From a virus: 64,000 nucleotides of DNA. The position numbers and the translations under genes are program-made. Below, piece by piece: positions 1 through 7,438 of the stretch (position 1 is its first letter; every line of letters starts with the position of its first letter). The notes beneath the pieces were generated by a model. The model did not search any database. It was not told the DNA's origin and saw only the letters and a list, made by a program, of their open reading frames with translations. The stretch lies in IMG/VR virus record IMGVR_UViG_3300017605_000635, positions 1 through 64,000 of that record; one strand, 5' to 3'.

Positions 1-231
1 CTCCCGGAGCTTGCTCTGGAATGCCTTGACGTCGAAGAGACTGTCGCGTGCAGACTCGATGAACGACTTGACGAGGTCGCAGGACTCCTCGAACGGAAGC
101 TCTCCGGAGCCGACGCACACGCCGGAGAAGAACCCGTAGGCGACGGTGTAGCCGTGCTTCGAGAGCTTTCCCGAGGGAAGCATCTGGAGACGACCGCAGG
201 CTTGGCAGTGACCACGATATTCGGACTTCAT
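1..231 (-). CDS. Partial gene: phage protein with N-terminal Cys-rich motif (3' end off the window)
   Basis: Leftward reading frame of 77 codons starting at ATG 231 and running off the left edge without a stop. The N-terminus has C-x2-C (HCQACGRLQ) followed by a glycine-rich stretch (FFSGVCVGSGELPFEESC) with two more cysteines, so a zinc ribbon is plausible. I recall similar N-termini in uncharacterised phage proteins but cannot name a function. It starts 4 nt after the stop of the upstream gene (236-451), so it belongs to the same leftward operon. Confidence 0.7.
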   Translation of the reverse strand, partial: MKSEYRGHCQACGRLQMLPSGKLSKHGYTVAYGFFSGVCVGSGELPFEESCDLVKSFIESARDSLFDVKAFQSKLRE

Positions 232-235
232 GGCG

Positions 236-451
236 TTACCTCGTGGCGCGAAGAACGGCCTGACGAACCGCATCGCGCTGTTCGGCCGGGAGTTCGTTGA
301 CGAGCTTCGAGAACTCTTCGAGGAGGGAATACCGCAAGGGGTTGCGGATCAACGCCTCGACGATTTCACGCATTCGGCTGTATCGCTCCTGGCCGATAAG
401 CTCGATGACCGCGAGGTCTTCGGGACGGTCGTGCTTGGCGATTTTTACCAT
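236..451 (-). CDS. Small hypothetical protein (71 aa), helical
   Basis: Starts at ATG 451, preceded by AGGAG seven bases upstream on the coding strand, a good ribosome binding site. The 71-residue product is charged and probably all helical, without cysteines or membrane segments. It lies between a tiny membrane protein gene and the truncated gene at the window edge, all read leftward. Function unknown. Confidence 0.7.
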   Translation of the reverse strand: MVKIAKHDRPEDLAVIELIGQERYSRMREIVEALIRNPLRYSLLEEFSKLVNELPAEQRDAVRQAVLRATR

Positions 452-494
452 CGGCGTGCTCCTAAAAGAACTTGCACTCAGTCGGAACGGGCTC

Positions 495-596
495 CTAGAA
501 CCCGAGGAAGAGGATCACCCGGTCGAGCACCAGGATGCTGGAGACGACCGAGAGGAGGAAGAGACCGAACTTGGCGAAATGCAGGATTTTGGTCAT
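495..596 (-). CDS. Tiny membrane protein (33 aa)
   Basis: ATG 596 overlaps the stop of the upstream gene by one base (TAATG), and an AAGGG sequence lies upstream. The 33-residue product begins MTKILHF and is dominated by one hydrophobic helix (about residues 8-30), so it is probably a single-pass inner-membrane peptide. No function can be assigned. Confidence 0.6.
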   Translation of the reverse strand: MTKILHFAKFGLFLLSVVSSILVLDRVILFLGF

Positions 597-760
597 TATC
601 GGATTCCCTTCGAGGCGTCCTGACGAGCTTCTTCGGCCGTGACGAAAGGACCGAACGGTCCTCCGCCAATCGGGCAACCCTTTACGCACCAGTACCAGCC
701 CATCGGGAGCTTGTACACGTCGATTTCCACTTTCGACTCGTTCGCTGCGTTCTTGGTCAT
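596..760 (-). CDS. Small hypothetical protein (54 aa) with WYWCVKGCPIGGGPFGPF motif
   Basis: Starts at ATG 760 and ends in a TAATG overlap with the next gene. The product has an aromatic/glycine motif (YWCVKGCPIGGGPFGPF) followed by TAEEAR, a pattern I associate with short phage proteins of unknown role. There is no Shine-Dalgarno sequence; the bases before the ATG read TCTTCTC, as they do before the gene ending at 47244. A possible -10 box sits only a few bases upstream, so the mRNA may be leaderless. First gene of the leftward early operon. Confidence 0.65.
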   Translation of the reverse strand: MTKNAANESKVEIDVYKLPMGWYWCVKGCPIGGGPFGPFVTAEEARQDASKGIR

Positions 761-880
761 GAGAAGAGTCTACGTCCGATTAAATCGGCCTACAACCACG
801 AACTGGGAGGAAAAGTCAAAAATCTGCCGAATGCCCTGCGAAAGTCCGTAACCTGTTGAAACGAAACGGATTAAATTATC

Positions 881-909
881 TTGACGGAGCCTTCGGGAGG
901 GCGTATCGT
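881..909 (+). promoter_or_regulatory. Sigma70-type promoter, rightward early
   Basis: TTGACG at 881-886, a 17-bp spacer, and TATCGT at 904-909: a near-consensus vegetative promoter reading right toward the primase operon. It lies in the 761-1007 noncoding region between divergent gene blocks. The same -10 hexamer recurs in the leftward promoter at 58682-58710. No other gene was seen in this 247-bp region. Confidence 0.6.
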
Positions 910-1007
910 TTTTATCCGTCCTCGGGGTGGGTCGGCCAGCCCTGCAAGTCGACGCGCCACACCCGGTGGGTCGAGCCCCGACAACGGTTCCAAACGTAGG
1001 GTGTTAC

Positions 1008-1226
1008 GTGCCGATTCCTGATGGGTCGTTCTATTCCTGGGTCCTCGCCCAACGCTCGCAACCCGGTCTCCTCGGAGACACCGCCCGAGACCTCCTCACC
1101 AGCCATCCGGACCTTCCGAGGTCGGCACGGCGGCTGACGGTCTTCCTCCGCTCCTGCAACGGTGATACGGTCCTCCGAGACCGGGTCAAGGTTCTGCACG
1201 CTGCATGGCGGAGGACCGTGCGATGA
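1008..1226 (+). CDS. YozE-like (SAM-like fold) small protein
   Basis: The frame encodes SFYSWVLAQR, GLLGDTARDLL and a terminal AAWRRTVR, matching the pattern of the YozE_SAM_like family (sFY.WL..qr, vGDLA.D, ..AW..Y), a short helical domain found in Bacillus and phage proteins, possibly in nucleic-acid or protein binding. The start is taken as GTG 1008 with TAGGG upstream; an earlier GTG at 927 is open but has no ribosome site. The TGA stop overlaps the primase ATG (ATGA), which indicates translational coupling. Family call is by motif only. Confidence 0.6.
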   Translation: MPIPDGSFYSWVLAQRSQPGLLGDTARDLLTSHPDLPRSARRLTVFLRSCNGDTVLRDRVKVLHAAWRRTVR

Positions 1227-3226
1227 CCACTCGGTTGAAAGCTCCTCGAACGGTCCAGGAGTGGGCCGCTGACTACCTGCGTCGAGGGTTCGAAGTTCTC
1301 CCGCTGATCCCAGGCACGAAGAAGTCTGACAACGAGAAGTGGATGTCCATGACGTTCGCTCCCGAGGACTTCAAGGAGGGCGACAACCTCGGCATCCGTT
1401 CGGTCAAAGGCCTGACGATCATCGACGAAGACTGCCCCGAAGCGGTGGCGTGCGCGGAGACGTTCCTCCCGCCGACTGGCGCGGTCTTCGGTCGAGCCTC
1501 GAAGCCTCGCAGCAAACGCCTCTATCGGTCCTCCTTCGATAAGATCATCGCCTTCAAAGACACCGAGTCAAAGCAGACGTTGATCGAGATACGCGTCAAT
1601 CATCAGGATATGGCGCCGCCATCGGTGCATCCAGACGGAGAACCATTGGAGTGGGACGGCGGATTTGGCGAACCGTCGACGGTCGATGGGCCTGTGTTGT
1701 TACGAGCCGTGCGCTTGGTCGCTACGACCTCGTTGATCTCCCGCTACTACAACCCTCCGGGTGCGCGCCATGATTGGACCCTCGCGTTGTCGGGGTTCCT
1801 GCGGAACCTCGGGTTGACCTTCGAGGAGTGCCTCAAGGTGCTCCAAGCGTCAGCCGCGTGGGCCCGGGACTCGAAGGTCAACGACCGAGAGATTGAAGTC
1901 CGGTCGACGTATAACCGGCCGGATGATGATCCGCTGAAAGGTGCCAAAGAACTCCGCGAGACAATGGAGACAGGCAAGACGTTCCTGTCCTCGCTGAATA
2001 AGATTTGGGGCTCCTCGTCCTCTGCGTTCCTCTACGATGCGAAGGGTGAGAAGATTCTCGCCAACTCCCAAGAGAATATCCGGCGTGCGTTGGTGCGACT
2101 CGACGTGGATGCGAGCTTCGATGCGTTCGCGCAACAGCCGCTCGTCAAGTACAACGGGTATCAAGGACCGTTGAACGACCGGATGGCGACGCATATCTGG
2201 TTGCAGATTGACGAGCGATATCACTTCCGGCCCACGAAGGAGTTTTACCTCGATGTTTTCGTGGACCACTCCGGGAAGCACGAGATTCACCCGGTGCGGA
2301 GTTATCTTGAGAAGCTTGAATGGGATAAGACGCCTCGCATCGATGAGTGGCTCATCCGCTCCGCCAAGGCGGCCAATGCGCCGTTTACACGAGCGGTCTC
2401 GGCGCTGTTCTTCCTTGCCGCCGTTCGACGCGTCATGAAGCCTGGCTGTAAGTTCGATGAAATCCTCGTCCTCGAATCCGGGCAACAAGGGCTCCAGAAG
2501 TCGACGGCATTGAGACTGCTCTGCCCCGATGAGCGCTGGTTCTCGGATGATCTCCCGCTGAACGTCGATACCCAGGAGGTCATCGAGCGGACCTTGGGCA
2601 AGTGGATCATCGAGGCGTCCGACCTCTCGGGGATGTCGCCTGCGAAAATCGAACACCTCAAGGCGATGCTCTCTCGCCAGGTGGATGGTCCAGTGCGGAT
2701 GGCCTACGGTCGAATCGCAACGGAACAGAAGCGCCAATTTGTAATTGTTGGCACCACGAACTCCTACAATTACCTCTCCGACATTACGGGCAACCGTCGA
2801 TTCTTCCCGGTGCGCGTCGAGCAGTTCGACCTCGGGTACATTCGAGAGAACCGCGATCAGTTGTGGGCGGAAGCGGTGGTAAGAGAGAAGGCGGGAGAGT
2901 CTATCCGTCTCGACCCGAATCTGTACGGGTTCGCCGCCATGCAACAGGAGCGGCGCAGAACGGTCGACCCTTGGGAGTCGGTGCTGGAGAGCGCATTCCC
3001 CGAGGAGTATCACCGGCTGGCGCCCAAAGACATCTGGGGAGCCCTCGGGCTCAGCGTGAAGGACCAGACGCCTGGCGCCTCGAAACGGGTGGCCGCGATT
3101 ATGCAGCTGCATGGGTTCCGTTCGATGACGGTCATGGACGACAAAATGAAACGCGTGCGTGGGTGGGGTCGAGGCTCGAAGCTCCTCGAATCGTTTACGG
3201 ACAATGATGAAGGAAAGGACGTGTAG
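1223..3226 (+). CDS. Bifunctional primase-polymerase (PriPol) fused to VirE/D5-type helicase
   Basis: 667 aa replication protein. The N-terminal half resembles the PriPol archaeo-eukaryotic primase domain: acidic DED at residues about 68-70 (after GLTII) and PPSVHPDG at about 132-139. The C-terminal half is VirE-like: P-loop region SGQQGLQKST near residue 420, then EASDLSGM, KIEHLKAMLSR and TGNRRFFPVRV near 522-532. It probably synthesises primers and unwinds DNA at the phage origin. Start chosen at ATG 1223 because GGAGG lies 8 nt upstream and it overlaps the previous stop; ATG 1205 has no ribosome site. The second P-loop glycine is replaced by Gln, which is unusual. Confidence 0.88.
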   Translation: MTTRLKAPRTVQEWAADYLRRGFEVLPLIPGTKKSDNEKWMSMTFAPEDFKEGDNLGIRSVKGLTIIDEDCPEAVACAETFLPPTGAVFGRASKPRSKRLYRSSFDKIIAFKDTESKQTLIEIRVNHQDMAPPSVHPDGEPLEWDGGFGEPSTVDGPVLLRAVRLVATTSLISRYYNPPGARHDWTLALSGFLRNLGLTFEECLKVLQASAAWARDSKVNDREIEVRSTYNRPDDDPLKGAKELRETMETGKTFLSSLNKIWGSSSSAFLYDAKGEKILANSQENIRRALVRLDVDASFDAFAQQPLVKYNGYQGPLNDRMATHIWLQIDERYHFRPTKEFYLDVFVDHSGKHEIHPVRSYLEKLEWDKTPRIDEWLIRSAKAANAPFTRAVSALFFLAAVRRVMKPGCKFDEILVLESGQQGLQKSTALRLLCPDERWFSDDLPLNVDTQEVIERTLGKWIIEASDLSGMSPAKIEHLKAMLSRQVDGPVRMAYGRIATEQKRQFVIVGTTNSYNYLSDITGNRRFFPVRVEQFDLGYIRENRDQLWAEAVVREKAGESIRLDPNLYGFAAMQQERRRTVDPWESVLESAFPEEYHRLAPKDIWGALGLSVKDQTPGASKRVAAIMQLHGFRSMTVMDDKMKRVRGWGRGSKLLESFTDNDEGKDV

Positions 3227-3227
3227 A

Positions 3228-3407
3228 ATGAGAGGCCACATCGCGGGGTTGCTCCCGCCTCGTAGACGCAGCCGCAAGATTCCCCTGTACAAGGGTCGAG
3301 GACCGAGGTGTATGGTGACCGATAAGGGGCACGGAGACCCCTGTAATACTCCGGTCTTCGAGAAGGGCCAGATCAAGTGCTGGATTCATCGCGGAGGTGA
3401 CAAGTGA
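3228..3407 (+). CDS. Small zinc-finger-like protein with CWIHRGG motif (59 aa)
   Basis: Begins at ATG 3228, one base after the primase stop. The 59-residue product is basic at the N-terminus and carries RCMVT, then DPCNTP, then CWIHRGG. This C...C...C-x2-H pattern ending in HxGG resembles the HGG zinc motif in some phage terminase small subunits, including the one at 5362-5943. Its GTGA stop overlaps the next gene. A nucleic-acid-binding role is likely but unproven. Confidence 0.6.
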   Translation: MRGHIAGLLPPRRRSRKIPLYKGRGPRCMVTDKGHGDPCNTPVFEKGQIKCWIHRGGDK

Positions 3408-3637
3408 TCATGGCGTTTCCTTGGACCCCCGAAATCGGCAAGCGTTACGAGGGAGAACTCAGTATCGGCAAAGCCGGTGAGGAACGACTTGTCACGGTTC
3501 CATATGTCGTCCTCCGAGAAGCCACGGCGGAAGAATGGGCGGAGGAACATCGAGACCTCGGAGAGTCCGAGGAGTTCATTCAAGAGAACATCGCCTATCT
3601 CCGGCAATATCCGTTGTATGATGTAGGAGTCGACTGA
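3404..3637 (+). CDS. Hypothetical protein (77 aa)
   Basis: GTG 3404 is chosen over ATG 3410 because it overlaps the previous stop (GTGA) and has GGAGG six bases upstream. The product is acidic with a beta-like first half (RYEGELSIGKAG) and a helical second half. No motif recognised. It ends in TGATG with the next gene, part of the early rightward operon. Confidence 0.65.
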   Translation: MIMAFPWTPEIGKRYEGELSIGKAGEERLVTVPYVVLREATAEEWAEEHRDLGESEEFIQENIAYLRQYPLYDVGVD

Positions 3638-3978
3638 TGAGACTGCGACCCGTAGGAATTGCCCTCACTCTGCTTCTCGCGGGAGCTTCGAGGACAGAGG
3701 CCACCCCTCTCTTCCTCAACGGCATCGAGCTTCCGTGCTACTGCCACGAGGTCTTTGCGCCCTCGAACCCGGATGATGACCTCGTCCAAACGGCGGAGGA
3801 ACGTGCCGCCGACCTCCTCCACGAGCCGGAGCCTGAGATTGTCTGCGAGGTGCCTCCGGTTTCGAGGCCAACCCCTCCCCCGCCTCCCCCGGTCGAGACC
3901 TCCGAGGCGGCAACGCGGTGGCTTCTCGTGGCGGGTCTCGGGATGTTGGTGCTGATGAATCCGAGGAGAGGACGATGA
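3637..3978 (+). CDS. Exported protein: signal peptide, Pro-rich stretch, C-terminal membrane anchor
   Basis: 113 aa. Residues 1-23 form a signal peptide (MRLRPVGIALTLLLAGASRTEA). The mature region has a short Cys pair (CYC), an acidic segment and a polyproline run (PTPPPPPPVE). The C-terminus is a hydrophobic helix (WLLVAGLGMLVLM) followed by the basic tail NPRRGR. This tripartite end resembles sorting or anchor tails such as PEP-CTERM, although no PEP motif is seen. It overlaps both neighbours (TGATG, ATGA). Envelope-directed early phage protein of unknown role. Confidence 0.65.
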   Translation: MRLRPVGIALTLLLAGASRTEATPLFLNGIELPCYCHEVFAPSNPDDDLVQTAEERAADLLHEPEPEIVCEVPPVSRPTPPPPPPVETSEAATRWLLVAGLGMLVLMNPRRGR

Positions 3979-4259
3979 AGAAGACGAAGGACCGAGGCGT
4001 GTTCATGAAGGTGCCGGAACTGGAACGACCGTTGACGAAGAAGCAACTAACCGAGATGGACGACATCGATAACTACGTGAAGGGTGTGCTCAAACCGTTG
4101 ATCCCGGTTCAGTTCACGTTCCCGTCTCCGAAGATGAAGAAGGGCGCACGGATAAAAGCGCTGGAAACGAGGGTGGAACGTCTGCAAACACAGGTCTCGA
4201 CCCTTTCACGTGTTGTCAGGGAGATGATTGAGCGGGAGGAACGGAAGAAGAGACGTTGA
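3975..4259 (+). CDS. Hypothetical coiled-coil protein (94 aa)
   Basis: ATG 3975 overlaps the previous stop (ATGA) and has GGAGAGG upstream. The product is very basic and ends in a heptad-rich coiled coil (IKALETRVERLQTQVSTLSR). No enzymatic motif. Probably a small nucleic-acid- or protein-binding accessory factor. Confidence 0.6.
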   Translation: MKKTKDRGVFMKVPELERPLTKKQLTEMDDIDNYVKGVLKPLIPVQFTFPSPKMKKGARIKALETRVERLQTQVSTLSRVVREMIEREERKKRR

Positions 4260-4318
4260 CGTTGATCCTCTCGGACGTATGGACGATTGCCAGGCAGCAG
4301 AATGAGCGAGGAACGGCT

Positions 4319-4516
4319 ATGGATGAACGAGCGATTGATGACGCACGAACGGACGTGGCGGTGGCGCGGAACAACTTGGCGCGGAAGCTTGCCGACCTCG
4401 AACGGATTTGGAAGGCAAAGGGTGGCGAGGCGGGAGCCTCGCTGTATACGAGGGAGCCGAATGGGCCGATGGACCCGGAGGGCTGCTGCGCGTGCCGTGG
4501 GACTGGGAGGAAGTGA
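4319..4516 (+). CDS. Small helical protein with CxxCxGxG zinc motif (65 aa)
   Basis: Start at ATG 4319, preceded by GAGG seven bases upstream; a TTG at 4256 is open but less convincing. The N-terminal 40 residues are helical and charged; the end carries CCACRGTGRK, a half DnaJ-type CxxCxGxG knuckle. Several short phage proteins in this window share such a motif (for example 45704-45892). Ends TGATG with the next gene. Confidence 0.6.
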   Translation: MDERAIDDARTDVAVARNNLARKLADLERIWKAKGGEAGASLYTREPNGPMDPEGCCACRGTGRK

Positions 4517-4815
4517 TGGCGACGGTCACGCAGAAGCGGCTGACGTTCGAATTCAAGAAGGCGGTGAGGACCGCGCACTATCACGGACCTCGATTGAGCT
4601 ATGCGGAGATGGCGTCTCGTTCGGGGTTCCCGGATGAGAAGTGTTTGACCCAAGCGTTGAACGCTCCTCGTGTGTCCTACTCGGCGCGAACGATTTATCG
4701 ATTCGATGCCTTGGCACGGCTGATTGGGCATCCGACTGAGGACATTTGGATGCCAGTTAACCACCATAAACCCAGGTATAAATCGTGGTTGTATCGGGGG
4801 GAGTCGGGGGAGTAA
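4516..4815 (+). CDS. Putative HTH DNA-binding protein (99 aa)
   Basis: ATG 4516 overlaps the previous stop and follows GGGAGG. Residues about 20-75 fit a helix-turn-helix arrangement (LSYAEMASRSGF, then CLTQALN, then YRFDALARLIGH), like a Cro/C1-type fold in which the SYAEMASRSG helix pair would contact DNA. It is the last gene before the GTAAC repeat region at 4975-5208, so it is a reasonable candidate for the protein binding there. That link is inference. Confidence 0.5.
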   Translation: MATVTQKRLTFEFKKAVRTAHYHGPRLSYAEMASRSGFPDEKCLTQALNAPRVSYSARTIYRFDALARLIGHPTEDIWMPVNHHKPRYKSWLYRGESGE

Positions 4816-4974
4816 GCTCCTCGACGTGTCACGCCGCTTAGCTCTCCCGTCGTCGACCGGTCGAGGGAATCCTGTCCGGTCGACCTTGGGACTCGGGCCT
4901 GACAAAAGGCCATTCGTTCTCCGTCCTTCCTCCGTTTTCCCCACCTCCTCGGTCGAAACGCTCGAAAGCTCATA

Positions 4975-5208
4975 GTAACTTTTGGTAACGTTGAGTAACG
5001 TGTGGCGTAACTTCGTTACGAGTGGCGGAGCCATGGCGTAACGCAGTAACGGAGTAAAACATGGTTCCTAGAGTACTTTTTGGAGCCCTGTGTCCGTTTT
5101 TTCCCTCTAGAGGCTGAGTTACTCCGTTACTGCGTTACTCCGAGGGAATCTCAAGAATTACTAGTTACGTAAAAGTTACTGTTAGGAAAGTCCTGGGAAA
5201 GTGGTAAC
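4975..5208. repeat. Iteron-like cluster: 13 GTAAC/GTTAC copies with a perfect 20-bp inverted repeat
   Basis: In this noncoding stretch GTAAC occurs at 4975, 4985, 4995, 5007, 5038, 5046 and 5204 and its complement GTTAC at 5015, 5118, 5126, 5134, 5164 and 5175. The first three are exactly 10 bp apart and others 8 bp apart. Positions 5038-5057 are the perfect reverse complement of 5119-5138, with a 61-bp loop that contains the palindrome CCTCTAGAGG (5104-5113). The design looks like a multi-site protein-binding region: origin, terminase recognition site or operator. The full gap 4816-5361 contains no convincing gene. Confidence 0.75.
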
Positions 5209-5286
5209 GGACCCAGTTTTTGACCCCATTTCTTCCCCTCGGCTATCGGAAGGAGCGGTGGTCCCGGAGCCCGGTCACGATTTTCC

Positions 5287-5315
5287 TTGACTCAACGGTA
5301 GCCTCCTCGTTTACC
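5287..5315 (+). promoter_or_regulatory. Weak candidate promoter before the late operon
   Basis: TTGACT at 5287-5292, 17-bp spacer, then TTTACC at 5310-5315. The -35 is good and the -10 poor. It is the best-placed candidate to start the structural block because it lies just upstream of the terminase genes, but a phage-encoded activator or another promoter is equally possible. Confidence 0.25.
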
Positions 5316-5361
5316 CTTGAGCCCAGCGGGAGGGCTCCGGCTCTCTCGCTCTGTTCCTACC

Positions 5362-5943
5362 ATGCCAGAAGTTCGCATCAAGGCGACGTGCGCCTCAATA
5401 AACTCCCACGGTGACCATTGTCAACGAGAGGTCGCCAAGTGGGGAGACCTTTGTGGGTCACATAGAACCGATAGACGACGTTGTACCCATGTGTACGCCG
5501 ATGGTCGCCAATGTGACTCCTTACCTATACATGGTGGTGATGTTTGTATCAACCATGGCGGGAGGGCTCCTTCCACTCGCAAAGCCGCCAACATGCGGCT
5601 CCTCGCCATGGTGGAACCCGCGCTCAATTGCCTCGAACGAGCGATGGAGTGCGCTGATTGGCCGGTGGCGACACGAGCGGCCATTGCCATCATGGACCGT
5701 GCAGGGTTCGGACCCTCGATGCGCGTGACCGTGGACGGCTCCTCGACCTCCGAGTATAAAGAGTTGTCTGACGCCGAGTTGGAACAGCGTGCGCTCCAAG
5801 TCCTCGAACGTGTTCGCCAACGTCAGTTGGCGCTCGCAACAAAGCAGTTAGCCGCTGCGCAAGACCAGAATGAACGAACGGATGAGAATGCTTCTCCAGA
5901 TACCCTGGAGGAGGGTTCCTCGACTCCGTATCGTGAACATTGA
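5362..5943 (+). CDS. terS: Putative terminase small subunit (zinc-motif type)
   Basis: 193 aa. The N-terminus has two Cys/His clusters (ATCASINSHGDHC and CDSLPIHGGDVCINHGG), the HGG motif frequent in phage small terminases or their accessory proteins. The middle (LNCLERAMECADWPVATRAAIAIMDRAGFG in shorthand) matches the helical oligomerisation region of such proteins, and the C-terminus is a charged helix. It would recognise the packaging site and direct the large subunit. It lies immediately before the large terminase, overlapping it by about 70 nt. The start is uncertain: ATG 5362 has no clear ribosome site. Confidence 0.6.
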   Translation: MPEVRIKATCASINSHGDHCQREVAKWGDLCGSHRTDRRRCTHVYADGRQCDSLPIHGGDVCINHGGRAPSTRKAANMRLLAMVEPALNCLERAMECADWPVATRAAIAIMDRAGFGPSMRVTVDGSSTSEYKELSDAELEQRALQVLERVRQRQLALATKQLAAAQDQNERTDENASPDTLEEGSSTPYREH

Positions 5944-7438
5944 TCAAATAGCCGACGCTGAAGAAGCGTTTGACTTTGCTTCGGACCTCGAAGAACTCGA
6001 ACATATCGAGGCGGAGCTTGCGCGCCGCAATCTTTTCCTGTTCATCCAAAAGACCTGGCACGTTGTCGAGCCCAAGAAGGAGTTCATCTCCAATTGGCAC
6101 ATCGAGGAGATGTGTCACCAGTTGGAACGTGTAACCAAGGGAGAGACCTCCCGGCTCATCGTCAATGTTCCTCCAGGCACGATGAAGACGTTGTTGATCC
6201 TCGTCTTCTGGCCGGCATGGGAATGGGCGTCTGATCCTTCCCTCCGTTACCTCACCGCGTCATATGCCGCCTCTCGAACGATAGACGCCAACCAGAAGGT
6301 TCGCGACATCGTCAACTCTCCTTGGTATCAGAAGCATTACCCGGAGGTCAAGTTCACTTCCGACCAGAATGCTAAGGAGTTGTTCAAGACCGATCAGAAG
6401 GGGGAACGGCGTGCGACCTCGGTCGGGGGAGAAGGAACGGGTATCCATCCAGACCGGATCATCATCGACGACCCGATCACCGCTGACGATGCGCGGTCTG
6501 ACGAAGTCCGGAAGGGCGTCAACGATTGGTTCGATCAAACGCTCTCGATTCGTGGGGCGATCAGGAAGACCAAGATCATCCTTGTCATGCAGCGGCTGCA
6601 CAAGGAAGACCTTACTGGCCATATCCTAAGCAAGCACTGGAACACCCCAGGGCTCTGGCTACACGTCCGATGGCCGATGCGTTACGTGCCAAGCCGACCA
6701 CCCAGCGAACAGGAGCCTGAGGGGTTCGTCGCTGACCCTCTCGACCCTCGGACGGAGCCCGGACAACTCCTGTGGCCGGAGGCGTTCACCGAGGAGATGG
6801 TGCGCAACCTGGAGTTGACCCTCGGTCCTTACGGAACGGCCGGACAGCTGCAGCAGCAACCCTCGCCTGAGGGAGGCGGTCTCTTCAAGCGTGCGTGGTT
6901 CGGTATCGTGGATATGGTCCCCAAGGGGAAGGTTGTACGACGGTGCAGAGGGTGGGATACAGCGGCCACCGAAGGCTCCGGCGACTGGACCTGTGGTGTC
7001 CTCCTCGCGGAGGTCGACGGGGTTGTGTACGTCGAGGATGTCGTGTATGACCAGTTGGGCCCGGCAGGTGTCGACGAACTGTTCAGGAACACAGCCAAAG
7101 CGGACGGGCGGATGACGATGCAGCGGGAGGAGAAGGAGCCGGCAGCGTCTGGAGTTGCGGTCATCCATGCGCGTGCTCGGCTCCTTCGAGGTTATGACTA
7201 CGCGGGGGTGACGGTCTCCAAGGACAAGGTCACCCGGGCTCGACCCTTCCGGGCGCAGGCCGAAGCACGCAACGTCTTCCTCAAACGGGCTCCGTGGAAC
7301 AACATGTACCTCTCTGCCCTCGTGGACTTCCCAACTGGGACGATGAATCATCCGGTCGACGGTTCCTCCTGTGCGTATAACGCGATTGTTGAGGAGCCAA
7401 TGCCCGTTTCCGCCACGTGGGGTAAGAAGTCCGCATGA
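5870..7438 (+). CDS. terL: Terminase large subunit (packaging ATPase/nuclease)
   Basis: 522 aa motor that translocates DNA into proheads and cuts concatemers. ATPase motifs: Walker A VNVPPGTMKT at about 98-107, an adenine/coupling segment YLTASYAAS, and Walker B RIIIDDP at about 196-202. The RNase H-like nuclease begins RGWDTAATEGSGDWT at about 361. Start uncertain: ATG 5870, 5879 or 5888 all lack a strong ribosome site and overlap terS. The stop overlaps the portal start (ATGA), as usual for terminase-portal pairs. Confidence 0.93.
   Translation: MNERMRMLLQIPWRRVPRLRIVNIDQIADAEEAFDFASDLEELEHIEAELARRNLFLFIQKTWHVVEPKKEFISNWHIEEMCHQLERVTKGETSRLIVNVPPGTMKTLLILVFWPAWEWASDPSLRYLTASYAASRTIDANQKVRDIVNSPWYQKHYPEVKFTSDQNAKELFKTDQKGERRATSVGGEGTGIHPDRIIIDDPITADDARSDEVRKGVNDWFDQTLSIRGAIRKTKIILVMQRLHKEDLTGHILSKHWNTPGLWLHVRWPMRYVPSRPPSEQEPEGFVADPLDPRTEPGQLLWPEAFTEEMVRNLELTLGPYGTAGQLQQQPSPEGGGLFKRAWFGIVDMVPKGKVVRRCRGWDTAATEGSGDWTCGVLLAEVDGVVYVEDVVYDQLGPAGVDELFRNTAKADGRMTMQREEKEPAASGVAVIHARARLLRGYDYAGVTVSKDKVTRARPFRAQAEARNVFLKRAPWNNMYLSALVDFPTGTMNHPVDGSSCAYNAIVEEPMPVSATWGKKSA

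Noticed and set aside
912-1199. Leftward 95-codon frame upstream of the primase
   Set aside because: The rightward frame has the YozE-like pattern and overlap coupling to the primase, while the leftward one has no ribosome site or motif.
1850-3376. Leftward 508-codon open frame opposite the primase
   Set aside because: It is antisense to a clear primase-helicase, has basic low-complexity composition and no recognisable motif; long antisense frames are common at this base composition.
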